Shown here piece by piece: positions 8,751 through 17,857 of a stretch of DNA of 64,000 nt. The notes under the pieces were generated by a model that worked only from the letters and a program-made list of their open reading frames with translations, did not search any database and was not told the DNA's origin. Positions within the stretch are counted from its first letter, which is position 1; every line of letters begins with the position of its first letter. Source of the stretch: CAWDCV01 sp963728125 (GTDB lineage: Bacteria > Actinomycetota > Actinomycetes > CAWDCV01); assembly GCA_963728125.1 (NCBI GenBank), contig CAVSIZ010000001.1, forward strand, positions 372,001 to 436,000, in the 5' to 3' direction. A program made the translations under genes and the position numbers.

Positions 8751-9979
8751 CGCGTGACGAGGAGCGACTCGAGGCCTCGGATCACGTAGCCGGGCTTCCA
8801 GCGCGGCTCCTCCGCGAGGGCGAGCCCAGGGACGCGACGCAGCAGCGCGGCGTACGACACCTCGAGCTCCATGCGTGCCAGCGGCGCGCCGAGGCAGTAG
8901 TGAATGCCGGCGCCGAATGTCACGTGCGGGTTGTCCTGACGACCCAGGTCGAGCTGCTCGGGCTCGACGAAGACCGCCGGGTCATGGTTGGCCGACCCGA
9001 GCAACAGCGCGACCTCGGTGCCACGCGACACCTCCACGTCGGCGACGACGATGTCCTCGAGGACCCAGCGCTCGAACATCTGCGCCGGGGTGTCGAAGCG
9101 CAACAGTTCCTCGATGGCGGTGGCGAGCAGTCCATCGGGGTCGTCACGGAGCCTGGCGAGCTCGTCCGGATGCCGGAACAGTGCCCACCAGCCGTTGCCG
9201 GCGCCGTTGACCGACGCCTCGTGCCCGGCGTTGAGCAGCAGCACGCACGTGCCGACGAGCTCGTCCTCGGTCAGCCGGTCGCCCTCGTCGACCACGTTCG
9301 CGAGCCCGCTGATCAGATCGTCTCCGGGCGCCTGCCGGCGAGAGCGAGCCAGGTCGACGAGGTACGCGGAGAACTCCCGAGCAGCGCGCGACGCCACCTG
9401 TGCGGTCTCGGTTGTCGGCTGCAACTCGTACATGCCGCAGATGTCGGCCGACCACGGCCGCAGCAGGTGCCGATCCGCTTCCGGAATGCCGAGCAGTTCG
9501 GCGATCACGGTCACGGGTAGCGGTTCCAGCACGAGCGCGAGCAGGTCGGCCGATGAGCCGTTGGACGTGGCGTCGAGCAGCTGGTCGACCAAGCCGTCGG
9601 TGATGTCCTGAACGCGCGGCCGCAGCCGCTCGACCGTGCGCGGTGTGAAGGCCCGCGACACCAGCCGGCGCAGCCGAGTGTGATCGGGTGGCTCAACGTC
9701 GAGCATGCCGTTGCGGACGACGTGCCAGAAGTCCTCCGAACCGGCGATGTCGGGCGGTTGCCCGAAACCGGCATGGTCGGTGATGTGCAGGTACGAGCGG
9801 CCGAGACGGCGGTCGCGGAGCAACGCGCTCACGTCCGCGTACCGCGAGATCAGCCACTGCTGCGTCGGCTCGTACCAGGTCACCGGTGCTGTCTCGCGCA
9901 GGTGCTCATACGCCGCGTACGGCGACGCAACGAACGCCGGTGACCATGGGTCGAACTGGTTCGCCACCGACTGCGTCAT
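8747..9979 (-). CDS. Cytochrome P450
   Basis: The 410-residue soluble bacterial P450 has the haem-cysteine loop FGAGIHYCLGAPLARMELE at about residues 345-363, the K-helix ExxR in EELLRF, and an I-helix LLNAGHEASVNG. The I-helix has H-E-A in place of the usual T for oxygen activation, which may affect activity or substrate choice. No ferredoxin or reductase is next to it; the nearest flavin reductase candidate is at 36649. The substrate cannot be predicted. Monocistronic, with an ATG start and about 55 nt before the PH-domain pair. Confidence 0.95.
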   Translation of the reverse strand: MTQSVANQFDPWSPAFVASPYAAYEHLRETAPVTWYEPTQQWLISRYADVSALLRDRRLGRSYLHITDHAGFGQPPDIAGSEDFWHVVRNGMLDVEPPDHTRLRRLVSRAFTPRTVERLRPRVQDITDGLVDQLLDATSNGSSADLLALVLEPLPVTVIAELLGIPEADRHLLRPWSADICGMYELQPTTETAQVASRAAREFSAYLVDLARSRRQAPGDDLISGLANVVDEGDRLTEDELVGTCVLLLNAGHEASVNGAGNGWWALFRHPDELARLRDDPDGLLATAIEELLRFDTPAQMFERWVLEDIVVADVEVSRGTEVALLLGSANHDPAVFVEPEQLDLGRQDNPHVTFGAGIHYCLGAPLARMELEVSYAALLRRVPGLALAEEPRWKPGYVIRGLESLLVTR

Positions 9980-10034
9980 TGGTCGCGCTCGCCTTCTCGC
10001 TCGTTCCTCGCTCGTCGGCTCGGCTGCTCCGATG

Positions 10035-11441
10035 TCACCGCGCCTCCATCCAGCGTTCCGGGCCTGCTGATTGACGGGCGACGCGGGCTCGCTCGGCCTG
10101 TGCCTCGACGATGACCAAGCCTTCGCTGACGTCGCGGTCGAGCGCCCGCACCGAAACAGGCCCAGGGGTTACATCGACGTGCACCGACCCCAGCTGCCAC
10201 ATGCGCTGTAGCGGTCCCTGGGTGAGGCGAACGCTCTGCGTCCGCGGATGCGGAGCCACGACGAGCTTGCGATTGAGCCAGCCGCTACGCACCACGAAGA
10301 CAGCATCATTGGCACCGACAGCGAGGTAGCGGCCCTGCAGTGGGTTGAGCCAGCGCGCGCGTCGCGGTGCCGGCTCGAGCGGAATGTCGTCGACCTGCAC
10401 ACCGGGAAGCACGAGATCGAGCAAGCCCACGGCAACCGGTCGGGGCGCCACGGGCACCAGAGTGCTGACCTTGCTCTGCCCGGAGTCGCCGCTGTAGCCG
10501 GCGACGTTGACGTCGAGGCGAGCCCAGCCGAATCTGCGCCACAGCAGGGGCTGCGACAGCCGGATCGCCTGGATCCGTCCGGGTGGAACGGTCTGGGCGC
10601 GCGTTTCCAACAAACCGTGCCGAAGCCGCAACCCGTCGGGTGACGTCGCCACCGTGAAGTCGAAGTAGCGGGAGAACGTGCCGAACGTCGCACCGCCGAC
10701 GCCGAGCACCGCGGGGATGAGGAGGGCGAACAGTCCGGGCGCGTCGAACCGGAACACCAGGACCACGAGAACAGCGAGGTAGATCGCGCCCAGAATCGTC
10801 CCGACGTCGAGCAGCAGCGAGGCGAGCAGGGTCCCGGTCGGCACCTGAGTGATGACTCGTTCGGGTGCCTCGGGAGCGCCAACGGACATCGCGGCCGGCG
10901 GGGCAGCGCCTCCGTCTGCGTCTGCGTCTGCATCTGGCGGTCCACCGAGCGCTTGCCACTTCAGCCCGGCCGCGCGCGCAAGAAGCTCCGCCCGTACCTC
11001 GCGGGCCTCCTTCTCTGACAGGTACGCGAGCGTCGCCTCGGTCTCCCCCGCGCCCGCGGTCTCCAGCCGCAGCTCCGCCAAGCCGATGAAGCGCGCGATC
11101 AGCGGCCGGACGATGTCGATGGCCTGCAACCGGTCGAGCCGCACCTGTCGCGAGCGCCGAAAGAGAACGCCGGTCTCCAGGCGCAGGACGCCTTCCTCGA
11201 TCCACCAGCGAGTGAAACGCCAGGACAGATACCCGTAGATGCTGCCGATGGGGATGACGATCGCGAGCCCGATGAGCAGGAACTCCCAGCGGCCAGCACC
11301 GAGCATGTTGTTCGCCATCAGGACGAACAGCACCGCGACGACCTGCCAACCGCGAGCGAACGGCGTCAGCGGATGCAGCCGCCGCGGCGGAGTGATGGTC
11401 GGCGCGCTGCTCACCGCTTCAGGAGCTGCCGGGTCGCTCAC
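10035..11441 (-). CDS. Membrane protein with bacterial PH domains (YdbT-like)
   Basis: The 468-residue protein has YdbT/DUF304 architecture: TM helices at about 35-75, a bPH2 repeat with RQVRLDRLQAIDIVRPLIARFIGLAELRLETAG, a second TM pair at about 205-260, and a second bPH2 unit with LRHGLLETRAQTVPPGRIQAIRLSQPLLWRR, then a third partial copy near the C-terminus (TQSVRLTQGPLQRMWQLGSVHVDV). A run of alternating aspartate/alanine (DADADADGG) links the modules. Function in the envelope is unclear in all bacteria. The start overlaps the stop of the upstream YdbS-like gene, making the classical pair. Confidence 0.85.
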   Translation of the reverse strand: MSDPAAPEAVSSAPTITPPRRLHPLTPFARGWQVVAVLFVLMANNMLGAGRWEFLLIGLAIVIPIGSIYGYLSWRFTRWWIEEGVLRLETGVLFRRSRQVRLDRLQAIDIVRPLIARFIGLAELRLETAGAGETEATLAYLSEKEAREVRAELLARAAGLKWQALGGPPDADADADGGAAPPAAMSVGAPEAPERVITQVPTGTLLASLLLDVGTILGAIYLAVLVVLVFRFDAPGLFALLIPAVLGVGGATFGTFSRYFDFTVATSPDGLRLRHGLLETRAQTVPPGRIQAIRLSQPLLWRRFGWARLDVNVAGYSGDSGQSKVSTLVPVAPRPVAVGLLDLVLPGVQVDDIPLEPAPRRARWLNPLQGRYLAVGANDAVFVVRSGWLNRKLVVAPHPRTQSVRLTQGPLQRMWQLGSVHVDVTPGPVSVRALDRDVSEGLVIVEAQAERARVARQSAGPERWMEAR

Positions 11442-11926
11442 AGCCCAGCCGACCTCGCCTCACCGAGAGCGGTCAGCCGATCCCGAAGCCGAGCGGCTTC
11501 GTGCGGCAGCAGGCCAGGAATGCTGGCGTCGCTCGTTGCGGCCGCCGTATGCAGTTGCACCGTCGCGATTCCGAAGCGTCGATCCAGTGGTCCAGCATTG
11601 ACATCGACGAGCTGCATGCGGCCGTACGGCACCACAACGAGCTGCTTGTACAGCACGCCCCGCGTGACAAGCAGGTCGTCGACGCTCTCGGCGTACCGCC
11701 ACGACCGGTAGTTGCGGTCGATCACCACCCAGCCCCAGGCGATGGAGGCGATCCCGAGGACGGCGGCAAGCACGCCAAGCCACGGCTGAACGAGCAGCCA
11801 GAGCAGGATTGCTGCCACGACCGTGATCGGAACGACCCAGATCAGTAGCAGAACTCGCCGCAGGTCGCGCAGTCGCGGCGAGACGGCGACCCACTGCACG
11901 CCAGCGGGAGTGAAGGCGAGGTCCAC
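11438..11926 (-). CDS. PH domain membrane protein (YdbS-like)
   Basis: A 162-residue protein with two TM helices near residues 25-70 and one bPH2 unit (YRSWRYAESVDDLLVTRGVLYKQLVVVPYGRMQLVDVNAGPLDRRFGIATVQLHTAAATSDASIPGL). This matches YdbS, the small partner of YdbT, and the next gene overlaps its stop by 4 nt. The start is a GTG; the divergent nuoD-like gene begins 51 nt upstream, so promoters for both directions must lie in 11927-11976. Confidence 0.85.
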   Translation of the reverse strand: MDLAFTPAGVQWVAVSPRLRDLRRVLLLIWVVPITVVAAILLWLLVQPWLGVLAAVLGIASIAWGWVVIDRNYRSWRYAESVDDLLVTRGVLYKQLVVVPYGRMQLVDVNAGPLDRRFGIATVQLHTAAATSDASIPGLLPHEAARLRDRLTALGEARSAGL

Positions 11927-11976
11927 GGCACGACCCTAGGGCGCAACGGGGTCATTTCGGGTGGCAGGATCGGGTC

Positions 11977-13155
11977 GTGACGACGCAGCGGACCGTGGGC
12001 GTCGGCATTGGCTCTGCTGATCTGGCGGGAAACCTCGCAGGTGAGCTGTCGAGCGCCGACATGGTCCTCAACATCGGCCCGCAGCATCCGTCGACCCACG
12101 GCGTGCTCCGGCTGCGCCTCGTCGTCGACGGCGAGCGCATCATCACCGCCGAGCCGGTCATCGGCTACATGCACCGCGGCGCGGAGAAGCTCTTTGAGGT
12201 CCGCGACTACCGGCAGATCATCGTGCTCGCGAACCGACATGACTGGCTGTCGGCCTTCTCCAACGAGCTCGGCGTCGTGCTCGCGGTCGAGCGCATGCTC
12301 GGCATGGAGGTGCCCGAACGCGCCGTCTGGGCGCGGACCCTGCTCGCCGAGCTCAACCGGGTGCTCAACCACCTCATGTTCCTCGGCTCGTACCCGCTCG
12401 AGGTGGGCGCGATCACGCCGATCTTCTACGCCTTCCGCGAGCGCGAGACCATCCAGCGCGTCATGGAGGAGATCTCCGGCGGGCGCATGCACTACATGTT
12501 CAATCGCGTCGGCGGTCTCAAGGAGGACCTGCCCGCTGGCTGGCTGCGGCGCGTGCGCGCTGCGGTGGCCGACGTCCGAGTGAAGATGTCGGATCTCGAC
12601 ACGTTGATCCGCGGCAACGAGATCTTCCGTGCCCGCACCCGCGGGGTCGGCGTCCTGAGTCGGGAGCAGATCCTGCAGTACGGCGTCAGCGGGCCGATCG
12701 CTCGCGCGTCCGGCGTCAACCTCGATCTGCGCCGGGACGAGCCGTATCTCGCCTACGGGCAGCTGCAGGACGTGCTGCGCGTGGTGGTGCGCGAATCCGG
12801 CGATTGCCTCGCGCGGTTCGAATGCCTGCTCGACCAGGTGTACGCCTCACTCGACCTCGCCGACGCGTGCCTCGATCGACTCGATGCCTTGCCAATCGGC
12901 CCCATCAACGTCCGGCTGCCCAAGGTGCTCAAGGCCCCCGAGGGACACACGTACGCCTGGACGGAGAACCCGCTCGGCATCAACGGCTACTACCTCGTGT
13001 CGCGCGGCGAGAAGACGCCGTGGCGGCTGAAGCTGCGGTCGGCGTCGTTCAACAACATCCAGGTGCTGGCCGAGCTGCTACCCGGGACCCTCGTCGCGGA
13101 CATGGTGGCGATTTTGGGATCGATGTTCTTCGTCGTCGGCGACATCGACAAGTAA
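11977..13155 (+). CDS. nuoD: Stand-alone NADH-quinone oxidoreductase subunit D homologue
   Basis: The 392-residue protein is a full-length 49-kDa/NuoD subunit: NIGPQHPSTHGVLRLRLVVDG, EPVIGYMHRGAEKLFE, RHDWLSAFSNELG, ELNRVLNHLMFLGSYPLEVGAITP, FNRVGGLKEDLPAGW, and the C-terminal ADMVAILGSMFFVVGDIDK are all conserved. In complex I this subunit lines the quinone cavity beside NuoB. No other nuo gene is nearby, so this is either a second copy or a displaced one; the 14-gene nuo operon should be elsewhere. The start is GTG. Family identity is secure; assembly into complex I is inferred. Confidence 0.9.
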   Translation: MTTQRTVGVGIGSADLAGNLAGELSSADMVLNIGPQHPSTHGVLRLRLVVDGERIITAEPVIGYMHRGAEKLFEVRDYRQIIVLANRHDWLSAFSNELGVVLAVERMLGMEVPERAVWARTLLAELNRVLNHLMFLGSYPLEVGAITPIFYAFRERETIQRVMEEISGGRMHYMFNRVGGLKEDLPAGWLRRVRAAVADVRVKMSDLDTLIRGNEIFRARTRGVGVLSREQILQYGVSGPIARASGVNLDLRRDEPYLAYGQLQDVLRVVVRESGDCLARFECLLDQVYASLDLADACLDRLDALPIGPINVRLPKVLKAPEGHTYAWTENPLGINGYYLVSRGEKTPWRLKLRSASFNNIQVLAELLPGTLVADMVAILGSMFFVVGDIDK

Positions 13156-13191
13156 GCGCAGCGCGGAGCGATTCAGACGGCGCTGACCGGG

Positions 13192-13734
13192 TCAGGCTTC
13201 GCGGCGGACGTCCTCGCGGCGCTGGTCGGCGCGCCGGAACGCTGCGGCGTCCCAGGCCATCAAGTCGACGACGGTTGGCGCCTCGGCGAGGTCAGGCCAC
13301 AGCTCCGCGACCTCGTCGGCTCCATCGCCGGCGTCGGCGTTCTCGCCGAACAGCACCGCGACACCTGGCAACGCCTCGCCGTCCGAACCGTGGGCACGCA
13401 TGCTGTCGATCTCGTCGGCCTGGTCACGAAGCAGGACGGCGAACTTCTCGAGCATCGCGGTGTGCTCGAGCGAGCGCTGCGCGGACAGTTCGGCGTAGCT
13501 CATCGCGAGCTCGGCGCGTTCGATGGCGAGTAAGCGGTAGGCGCGCTGCATCGACGACGCGAACACGACCATCGCAGCGAAAACGACGATCAGCAGGACG
13601 AAGAACGCACTCCGCAGCACCAGGGGATCGTTGCTACGCAGGGCGATTGCTGTGGCAAAGGCGGCGGGGGGAAGGAGCACGGGGCCGGTCCACCGAGGGA
13701 CGGAGGCGAGGCGGCGGTGCCGGGACCTCATCAT
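13192..13734 (-). CDS. Hypothetical membrane protein with coiled coil
   Basis: A 180-residue protein of no recognised family. It has a basic N-terminus (MMRSRHRR), two TM helices at about residues 15-60 (VLLPPAAFATAIAL; FFVLLIVVFAAMVVFASS), a helical region rich in A, E and L (RLLAIERAELAMSYAELSAQRSLEHTAM) likely to form a coiled coil, and an acidic C-terminus. It is convergent with nuoD. A role cannot be assigned. Confidence 0.6.
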   Translation of the reverse strand: MMRSRHRRLASVPRWTGPVLLPPAAFATAIALRSNDPLVLRSAFFVLLIVVFAAMVVFASSMQRAYRLLAIERAELAMSYAELSAQRSLEHTAMLEKFAVLLRDQADEIDSMRAHGSDGEALPGVAVLFGENADAGDGADEVAELWPDLAEAPTVVDLMAWDAAAFRRADQRREDVRREA

Positions 13735-13796
13735 GATCCAAACAATAGGACCGAGCCGGCGCCGAGCCCATGCGCCGCGCCCAGCCGAATGGCTCT

Positions 13797-13832
13797 GCTA
13801 TCTCGAGGGCTATCTCGAGGGCTATCTCGACG
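13797..13832. repeat. Three tandem 12-bp repeats
   Basis: The unit GCTATCTCGAGG occurs three times head to tail; the third copy ends CG instead of GG. It lies just past the stop codon of the 13837-15237 gene and upstream of the neighbouring membrane gene. Each unit contains the palindrome CTCGAG. No function is evident; the copy number could vary between strains. Confidence 0.85.
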
Positions 13833-13836
13833 CTCG

Positions 13837-15237
13837 CTAGCGCCGGCGCGACCAGCCGTCGTCCTCCATCGAGCTGAGATCGAGGAAGCGCCGTCGAATC
13901 GCCGTCTGCTCGCTCGCCGAGAGCCGCTGCGTCTGCGTCACCTCGAGCGGGTCCTCGTCGCTCGGGCGACCCCGACGCGGCGATCCGTGCCGCGCCGCAG
14001 CGGCAGCCGGATCCTCGTCATCGCCGAGGCTGCTCCCACCCGACCAGGCCGTCCGCCCCTGCGGCTGCGCGCTCTGCGGTTCCCACGACGCCGCCGCCGC
14101 GCGCCCGCCGGGAGCGGGACGGGATGGGAGACCGGACTCCGATCCCCAGGGCGTCCGACCCGCGGGCGACGACCCGCCGCCCCCAGGCCCACCACTACCC
14201 GCGCTCGCCAGCCGGGAAGCCGCCGAGGACTCCCACAGCGCGGACCGGGCGGATGCGGCCTGGTCGACAGCAGCCGTGCTCACGCTCTCGAATGCGTTCG
14301 ATCCTGCGTAGGCGAAGGCGTCGTTGTAGGGGTTGCTCGACACATTCCCGTGACCGTTGGCTGCGCCGTTCGACCCGTTCTCCACGCCGCCCGCCGAGCC
14401 CGCGTTCCAGCTGGGTCGCCCGGAACCGGCGTCGTAGCTGGGATACGCGGTCGAACCGTAGTCGGCCGTGTCCCCCTCGTCGACGGGCGCAGAGGCGGAT
14501 GCAACCTCCTCGGTCCCGCTCCACGATCGGCGTGACAGCGCCGGATCCGTGCCCGAGGAGTACGTCTCCGGGTACGAGGGCGACTCCGAGTAGGTATCCG
14601 AGTAGGTAGATGTCGCATAGGCGGGCTCGTACGCATGGGGCTCGTATGCCTCGGTCACGTACGACGCCGCCTCGTGCATCGACCCATTGGCCGTGGCGCC
14701 GGCGGCAATGCCGCCAGAGTCGCTCGTCCGTCCTCGACGGCGTCCCCGACCAGGATTCATCTCCTGCACCAGGCTGTCGCGGAATGTCGATTGTGACTGC
14801 TCAAGCGCGCCAACCTTGCCGGACAGCGATGCGAGCTCGGCGCGCAGCGGGCCGAGGTCCAGCGCAGCTCCGCGGGCGCCCTGCACCGCATCGCGCAGCG
14901 CCGCCATCTCATCGCGCAGGTCGCGGATGGCAGACAGCCGAGCCTGCCGCTCCTCGGCGACGACCTGCTCGACCTGCGTCAGCGATCGGCGCTGGAACAG
15001 CGCCGCGACGAACCCGGCGATGATGCAGGAGAAGATCGCGATTCGGAAAGACGTCGGCCCGATCTCGAGGTACGACAGCAGCAACCCGATCGCGGACAAG
15101 ACGCCGAGTACGATCGGAAGCGTCAGCCCGCGCGCACGACCCGCGAGCAGTCCCGATCCGAGGGAGTCACTCGACTCGCGCCCGATGGCTCCGGAGTCTC
15201 GCCCGAAGGCATTCTGAGAACGGTTTCCTGCGGCCAT
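13837..15237 (-). CDS. Hypothetical membrane protein with coiled coil and long disordered tail
   Basis: A 466-residue protein, not assigned to a family. Two TM helices lie at about residues 37-80 (LTLPIVLGVLSAIGLLLSYL; IAIFSCIIAGFVAALF), followed by a coiled coil (VEQVVAEERQARLSAIRDLRDEM and following). From about 150 onward there is a low-complexity, Ser/Tyr/Gly/Asn-rich segment (YATSTYSDTYSESPSYPETY style) that is probably disordered, ending in basic DDGWSRRR. The ATG at 15237 is preferred because the longer reading to 15303 adds an unconserved segment. The design suggests an envelope or division scaffold, but that is speculation. Confidence 0.65.
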   Translation of the reverse strand: MAAGNRSQNAFGRDSGAIGRESSDSLGSGLLAGRARGLTLPIVLGVLSAIGLLLSYLEIGPTSFRIAIFSCIIAGFVAALFQRRSLTQVEQVVAEERQARLSAIRDLRDEMAALRDAVQGARGAALDLGPLRAELASLSGKVGALEQSQSTFRDSLVQEMNPGRGRRRGRTSDSGGIAAGATANGSMHEAASYVTEAYEPHAYEPAYATSTYSDTYSESPSYPETYSSGTDPALSRRSWSGTEEVASASAPVDEGDTADYGSTAYPSYDAGSGRPSWNAGSAGGVENGSNGAANGHGNVSSNPYNDAFAYAGSNAFESVSTAAVDQAASARSALWESSAASRLASAGSGGPGGGGSSPAGRTPWGSESGLPSRPAPGGRAAAASWEPQSAQPQGRTAWSGGSSLGDDEDPAAAAARHGSPRRGRPSDEDPLEVTQTQRLSASEQTAIRRRFLDLSSMEDDGWSRRR

Positions 15238-15365
15238 GGCGGACAAGCGTACGACTGCATGACGGAGGTCTTGACCGCGCATACCGCCCGGGGACGCCCA
15301 CACGACGTCCCAGGGCGGTGTCGCCGGTCAAGACTTGGTAAACCCCCGCCTGCTGTGCCGAGTGG

Positions 15366-16325
15366 TTACGTCGAGAGAAGTCCCTTCTCCTCCAGGTACG
15401 AGCGCGCGACGTCGGCCTCGCGCTCCCGGTCAGCGTCGACGCGTCGGTTGAGCTCTGCGAGGTCTTCGGTCGTGAGGACTCCCGCGAGCTGATTGAGCGC
15501 CGTCGCAATGTCCTCCGCGCCGGCCTGCTCGGTGTTGACGATCGGAATCAGGTTGTCGGCGAGCTGGAGTCCCTTGTCGTCTTCGAGAACGACGAGACCG
15601 AAGTCCTCGAGCGTCCCGTCGGTCGTGAGAGCGAGTCCGAGCTGGTTGCGCCCCTCCTGCACCGACTGCTTTGTCGGTACGGTCGCGACGCCGAGCGGAT
15701 CGATTCGGCTGATCTTGATGCCGTACGTCTGCTCGAGACCCGGCTGGCAGAACGGCCGAGTCGCGCACTCCTCACCCGCGGCCAGGGACACCTCGATGCC
15801 GGACGCGCCGAGGTCAGACAACGTCGTGAGGTTGTTCTGGGTCGCGAACTCCTCGGAGACGACGAAGGCGTTCTGGTCAACAGCCTCGGCCGGGTCCAGC
15901 GCGGTCAGGCCGAGCGGCTCGGCGAGCTCGCGCAACGCAGTCACCGTCGTGTCGACGTCCGAGGTCGCCACCACGGCAGCGTCGGGACCGTTGACCTTGC
16001 GGTTGAGGAACTCCGTCATCGTCGCGGCATAGTCGGGAACGACGTCGATCTCGCCGCTCTCCAGCGCCGGCTGGTACAGCTCACGGTTCTGCACTGTCTG
16101 AATGGTGGTCTCGTAGCCCGCGTCCTGGAGGAGCGCGGCATACATCTCCGCCATGATGTTGATCTCGGTGAAACCGGCCGAGCCGATGACCAGCTCGCCC
16201 TTGCTTTCGGATTCGGACGAGCCCGAGTCCGAGTCGTCGGACAGGTTGTCGCCACCGCAGGCCGTCGCTCCGAGAGAGAGCGCGAGCCCGACCGCAGCGA
16301 CGCCCAGGATGCGTCGCAAGCGCAC
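15366..16325 (-). CDS. Osmoprotectant-type ABC transporter substrate-binding lipoprotein
   Basis: A 319-residue OpuAC/QAT-family binding protein. The signal peptide VRLRRILGVAAVGLALSLGA ends at a lipid-attachment cysteine (ATAC-GG), followed by an Asp/Ser/Glu-rich linker. The mature part begins ELVIGSAGFTEINIMAEMYA and contains PDYAATMTEFLN, the hallmark of glycine betaine/choline/carnitine binders. The GTG at 16325 follows an AAGGCGG site. It lies about 135 nt downstream of the two permeases, on the same strand. The exact ligand is not determinable. Confidence 0.9.
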   Translation of the reverse strand: MRLRRILGVAAVGLALSLGATACGGDNLSDDSDSGSSESESKGELVIGSAGFTEINIMAEMYAALLQDAGYETTIQTVQNRELYQPALESGEIDVVPDYAATMTEFLNRKVNGPDAAVVATSDVDTTVTALRELAEPLGLTALDPAEAVDQNAFVVSEEFATQNNLTTLSDLGASGIEVSLAAGEECATRPFCQPGLEQTYGIKISRIDPLGVATVPTKQSVQEGRNQLGLALTTDGTLEDFGLVVLEDDKGLQLADNLIPIVNTEQAGAEDIATALNQLAGVLTTEDLAELNRRVDADREREADVARSYLEEKGLLST

Positions 16326-16461
16326 GTGTGCACCGCCTTCTGTGTCCCGCGACACCACCGTGGCGTCGCGCGTGTCCGGCGGGCACGGTTGGTCGTGCCC
16401 GCAGGTCCCCGATCGTAGGACCGGGTACCGACAGGAACGACTCGACCCGATTACGGGGCGG

Positions 16462-17178
16462 TCACGGTGTTGTGGGAACGGTCTCCGGCACCAAGGTCTG
16501 CCGCCGGCCGCGCCGGGCCCGGCGGACCGGGTCGGCGATCCGCTCGACGCCCTCCATGCCGAACTCGACCGCGAGCGCCAGGAGCGCGACGAGAATCGCA
16601 CCGGAGACGAGCTGGGCCTGGTCCTGGTTGCCCAGGCCTGCAGTGATGATGCGCCCGAGGCCCGGCCCGCCAACGATGGCGGCAATGGTCGTGGTCGCGA
16701 CGATCTGCACGGCCGCCGTCCGCAGGCCGGTGAGGATCAGCGGAGCGGCCAGCGGCAGCTCCACCTGGTTGAGCAGCTGCCCGGCGCGCATCCCCATCCC
16801 GCGCGCCGCTTCGATGACATCGCGGTCGACCTCGCGCATGCCGACGTACGCGTTGGTCAGCAGCGGCGGCAAACCGAACAGGACGAGCGCAACGATGGTG
16901 ATGATGATCGGCTGTCCCGATAGCGGCCCGACGGCGAGCAGCACGACGATGGCGAACGTGGGAACGGCGCGCCCCACATTGGAGATGTTGATCGCGAAGC
17001 TGCCACCGCGCCCGATGTGCCCGAGCCAGATGGCGATCGGCAGCGCGATCGCCGCGCAGATGACGAGCGCGACGAATGACACGAGGACGTGTTCGTACAG
17101 CCGGGCCAGAATGCCGTTGGGCCCGGTCCAGTTCGCAGGATCGGTGAGCCAGGCGAGGACGTTACCGAACCACCCCAT
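16462..17178 (-). CDS. Osmoprotectant-type ABC transporter permease (second subunit)
   Basis: A 238-residue inner-membrane permease of the OpuCB/ProW type, with about six TM helices and the ATPase-coupling EAA loop VIEAARGMGMRAGQLLNQVELPLAAP near residue 140. The N-terminus carries a periplasmic segment (DPANWTGPNGILARLYEH). The ATG at 17178 overlaps the stop of the other permease (ATGA). The longer in-frame reading to 17262 is only the antisense/overlap of the upstream gene. Confidence 0.9.
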   Translation of the reverse strand: MGWFGNVLAWLTDPANWTGPNGILARLYEHVLVSFVALVICAAIALPIAIWLGHIGRGGSFAINISNVGRAVPTFAIVVLLAVGPLSGQPIIITIVALVLFGLPPLLTNAYVGMREVDRDVIEAARGMGMRAGQLLNQVELPLAAPLILTGLRTAAVQIVATTTIAAIVGGPGLGRIITAGLGNQDQAQLVSGAILVALLALAVEFGMEGVERIADPVRRARRGRRQTLVPETVPTTP

Positions 17179-17855
17179 CACGCCACCCCTCGCCGCCACG
17201 GCGTGAGGACCCGGCCGGTACCGACCAGCGCGAGGTCGGCGACGATGGCGAGAACGACGCACAGCACCGACGCGGTGAGGACCTGGGCGCGGAAGAAACT
17301 GGCGAAGCCCTCGTAGATGAGGTTGCCGAGCCCGCCGGTGCCGATCAGCGCGCCGATCGTGACCAGGGACACCGTCGAGACGGTCGCGACGCGCAGGCCA
17401 GCCAGAATCGCGGGCAGCGCGAGCGGCAACTCCACCGTGAACAGAAGGCGAGCGCTGCCGTACCCCATCCCCCGAGCCGCTTCCGTGACGTCATCGGGGA
17501 CGGCGAGCAGGCCGGCCAGCATGTTGCGGACGAGGATCGTCAGTGAGTACAGCGTGAGCGCCGTGATCACGGTGGCCGCGCCGAGCCCGGTGAACGGCAC
17601 CAGAATCGAGAACAACGCCAGCGAGGGGATGGTGTAGATCGCCGTGGTGATGCCGAGTACCCCGCCGCGAAGGCGTACGTAGCGCCGAGACAGCACCGCG
17701 AGCGGAAGCGCGAGAAGGAAGCCGGCGATCACGGAGACTACGGTGAGGATCACGTGCTCGCTCGTGGCCGCCAGCAACTCGTCGCCGCGCGTAAGGATGT
17801 ACTCCGGGCAGATCCACGCATTCGCCTGCAAGCAATTCTCGCTCTGGAAGGCCAC
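17178..17855 (-). CDS. Osmoprotectant-type ABC transporter permease (first subunit)
   Basis: A 225-residue permease with a short extracytoplasmic N-terminal stretch (NAWICPEYILTRGDELLAATSEH), then about five or six TM helices and an EAA loop VTEAARGMGYGSARLLFTVELPLALP near residue 133. It pairs with the neighbouring permease to form the channel of the importer. The GTG start lies only 2 nt from the ATG of the divergent ATPase gene, so the promoter for each direction must sit inside the other gene or the starts are further downstream. Confidence 0.88.
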   Translation of the reverse strand: MAFQSENCLQANAWICPEYILTRGDELLAATSEHVILTVVSVIAGFLLALPLAVLSRRYVRLRGGVLGITTAIYTIPSLALFSILVPFTGLGAATVITALTLYSLTILVRNMLAGLLAVPDDVTEAARGMGYGSARLLFTVELPLALPAILAGLRVATVSTVSLVTIGALIGTGGLGNLIYEGFASFFRAQVLTASVLCVVLAIVADLALVGTGRVLTPWRRGVA

Positions 17856-17857
17856 CT

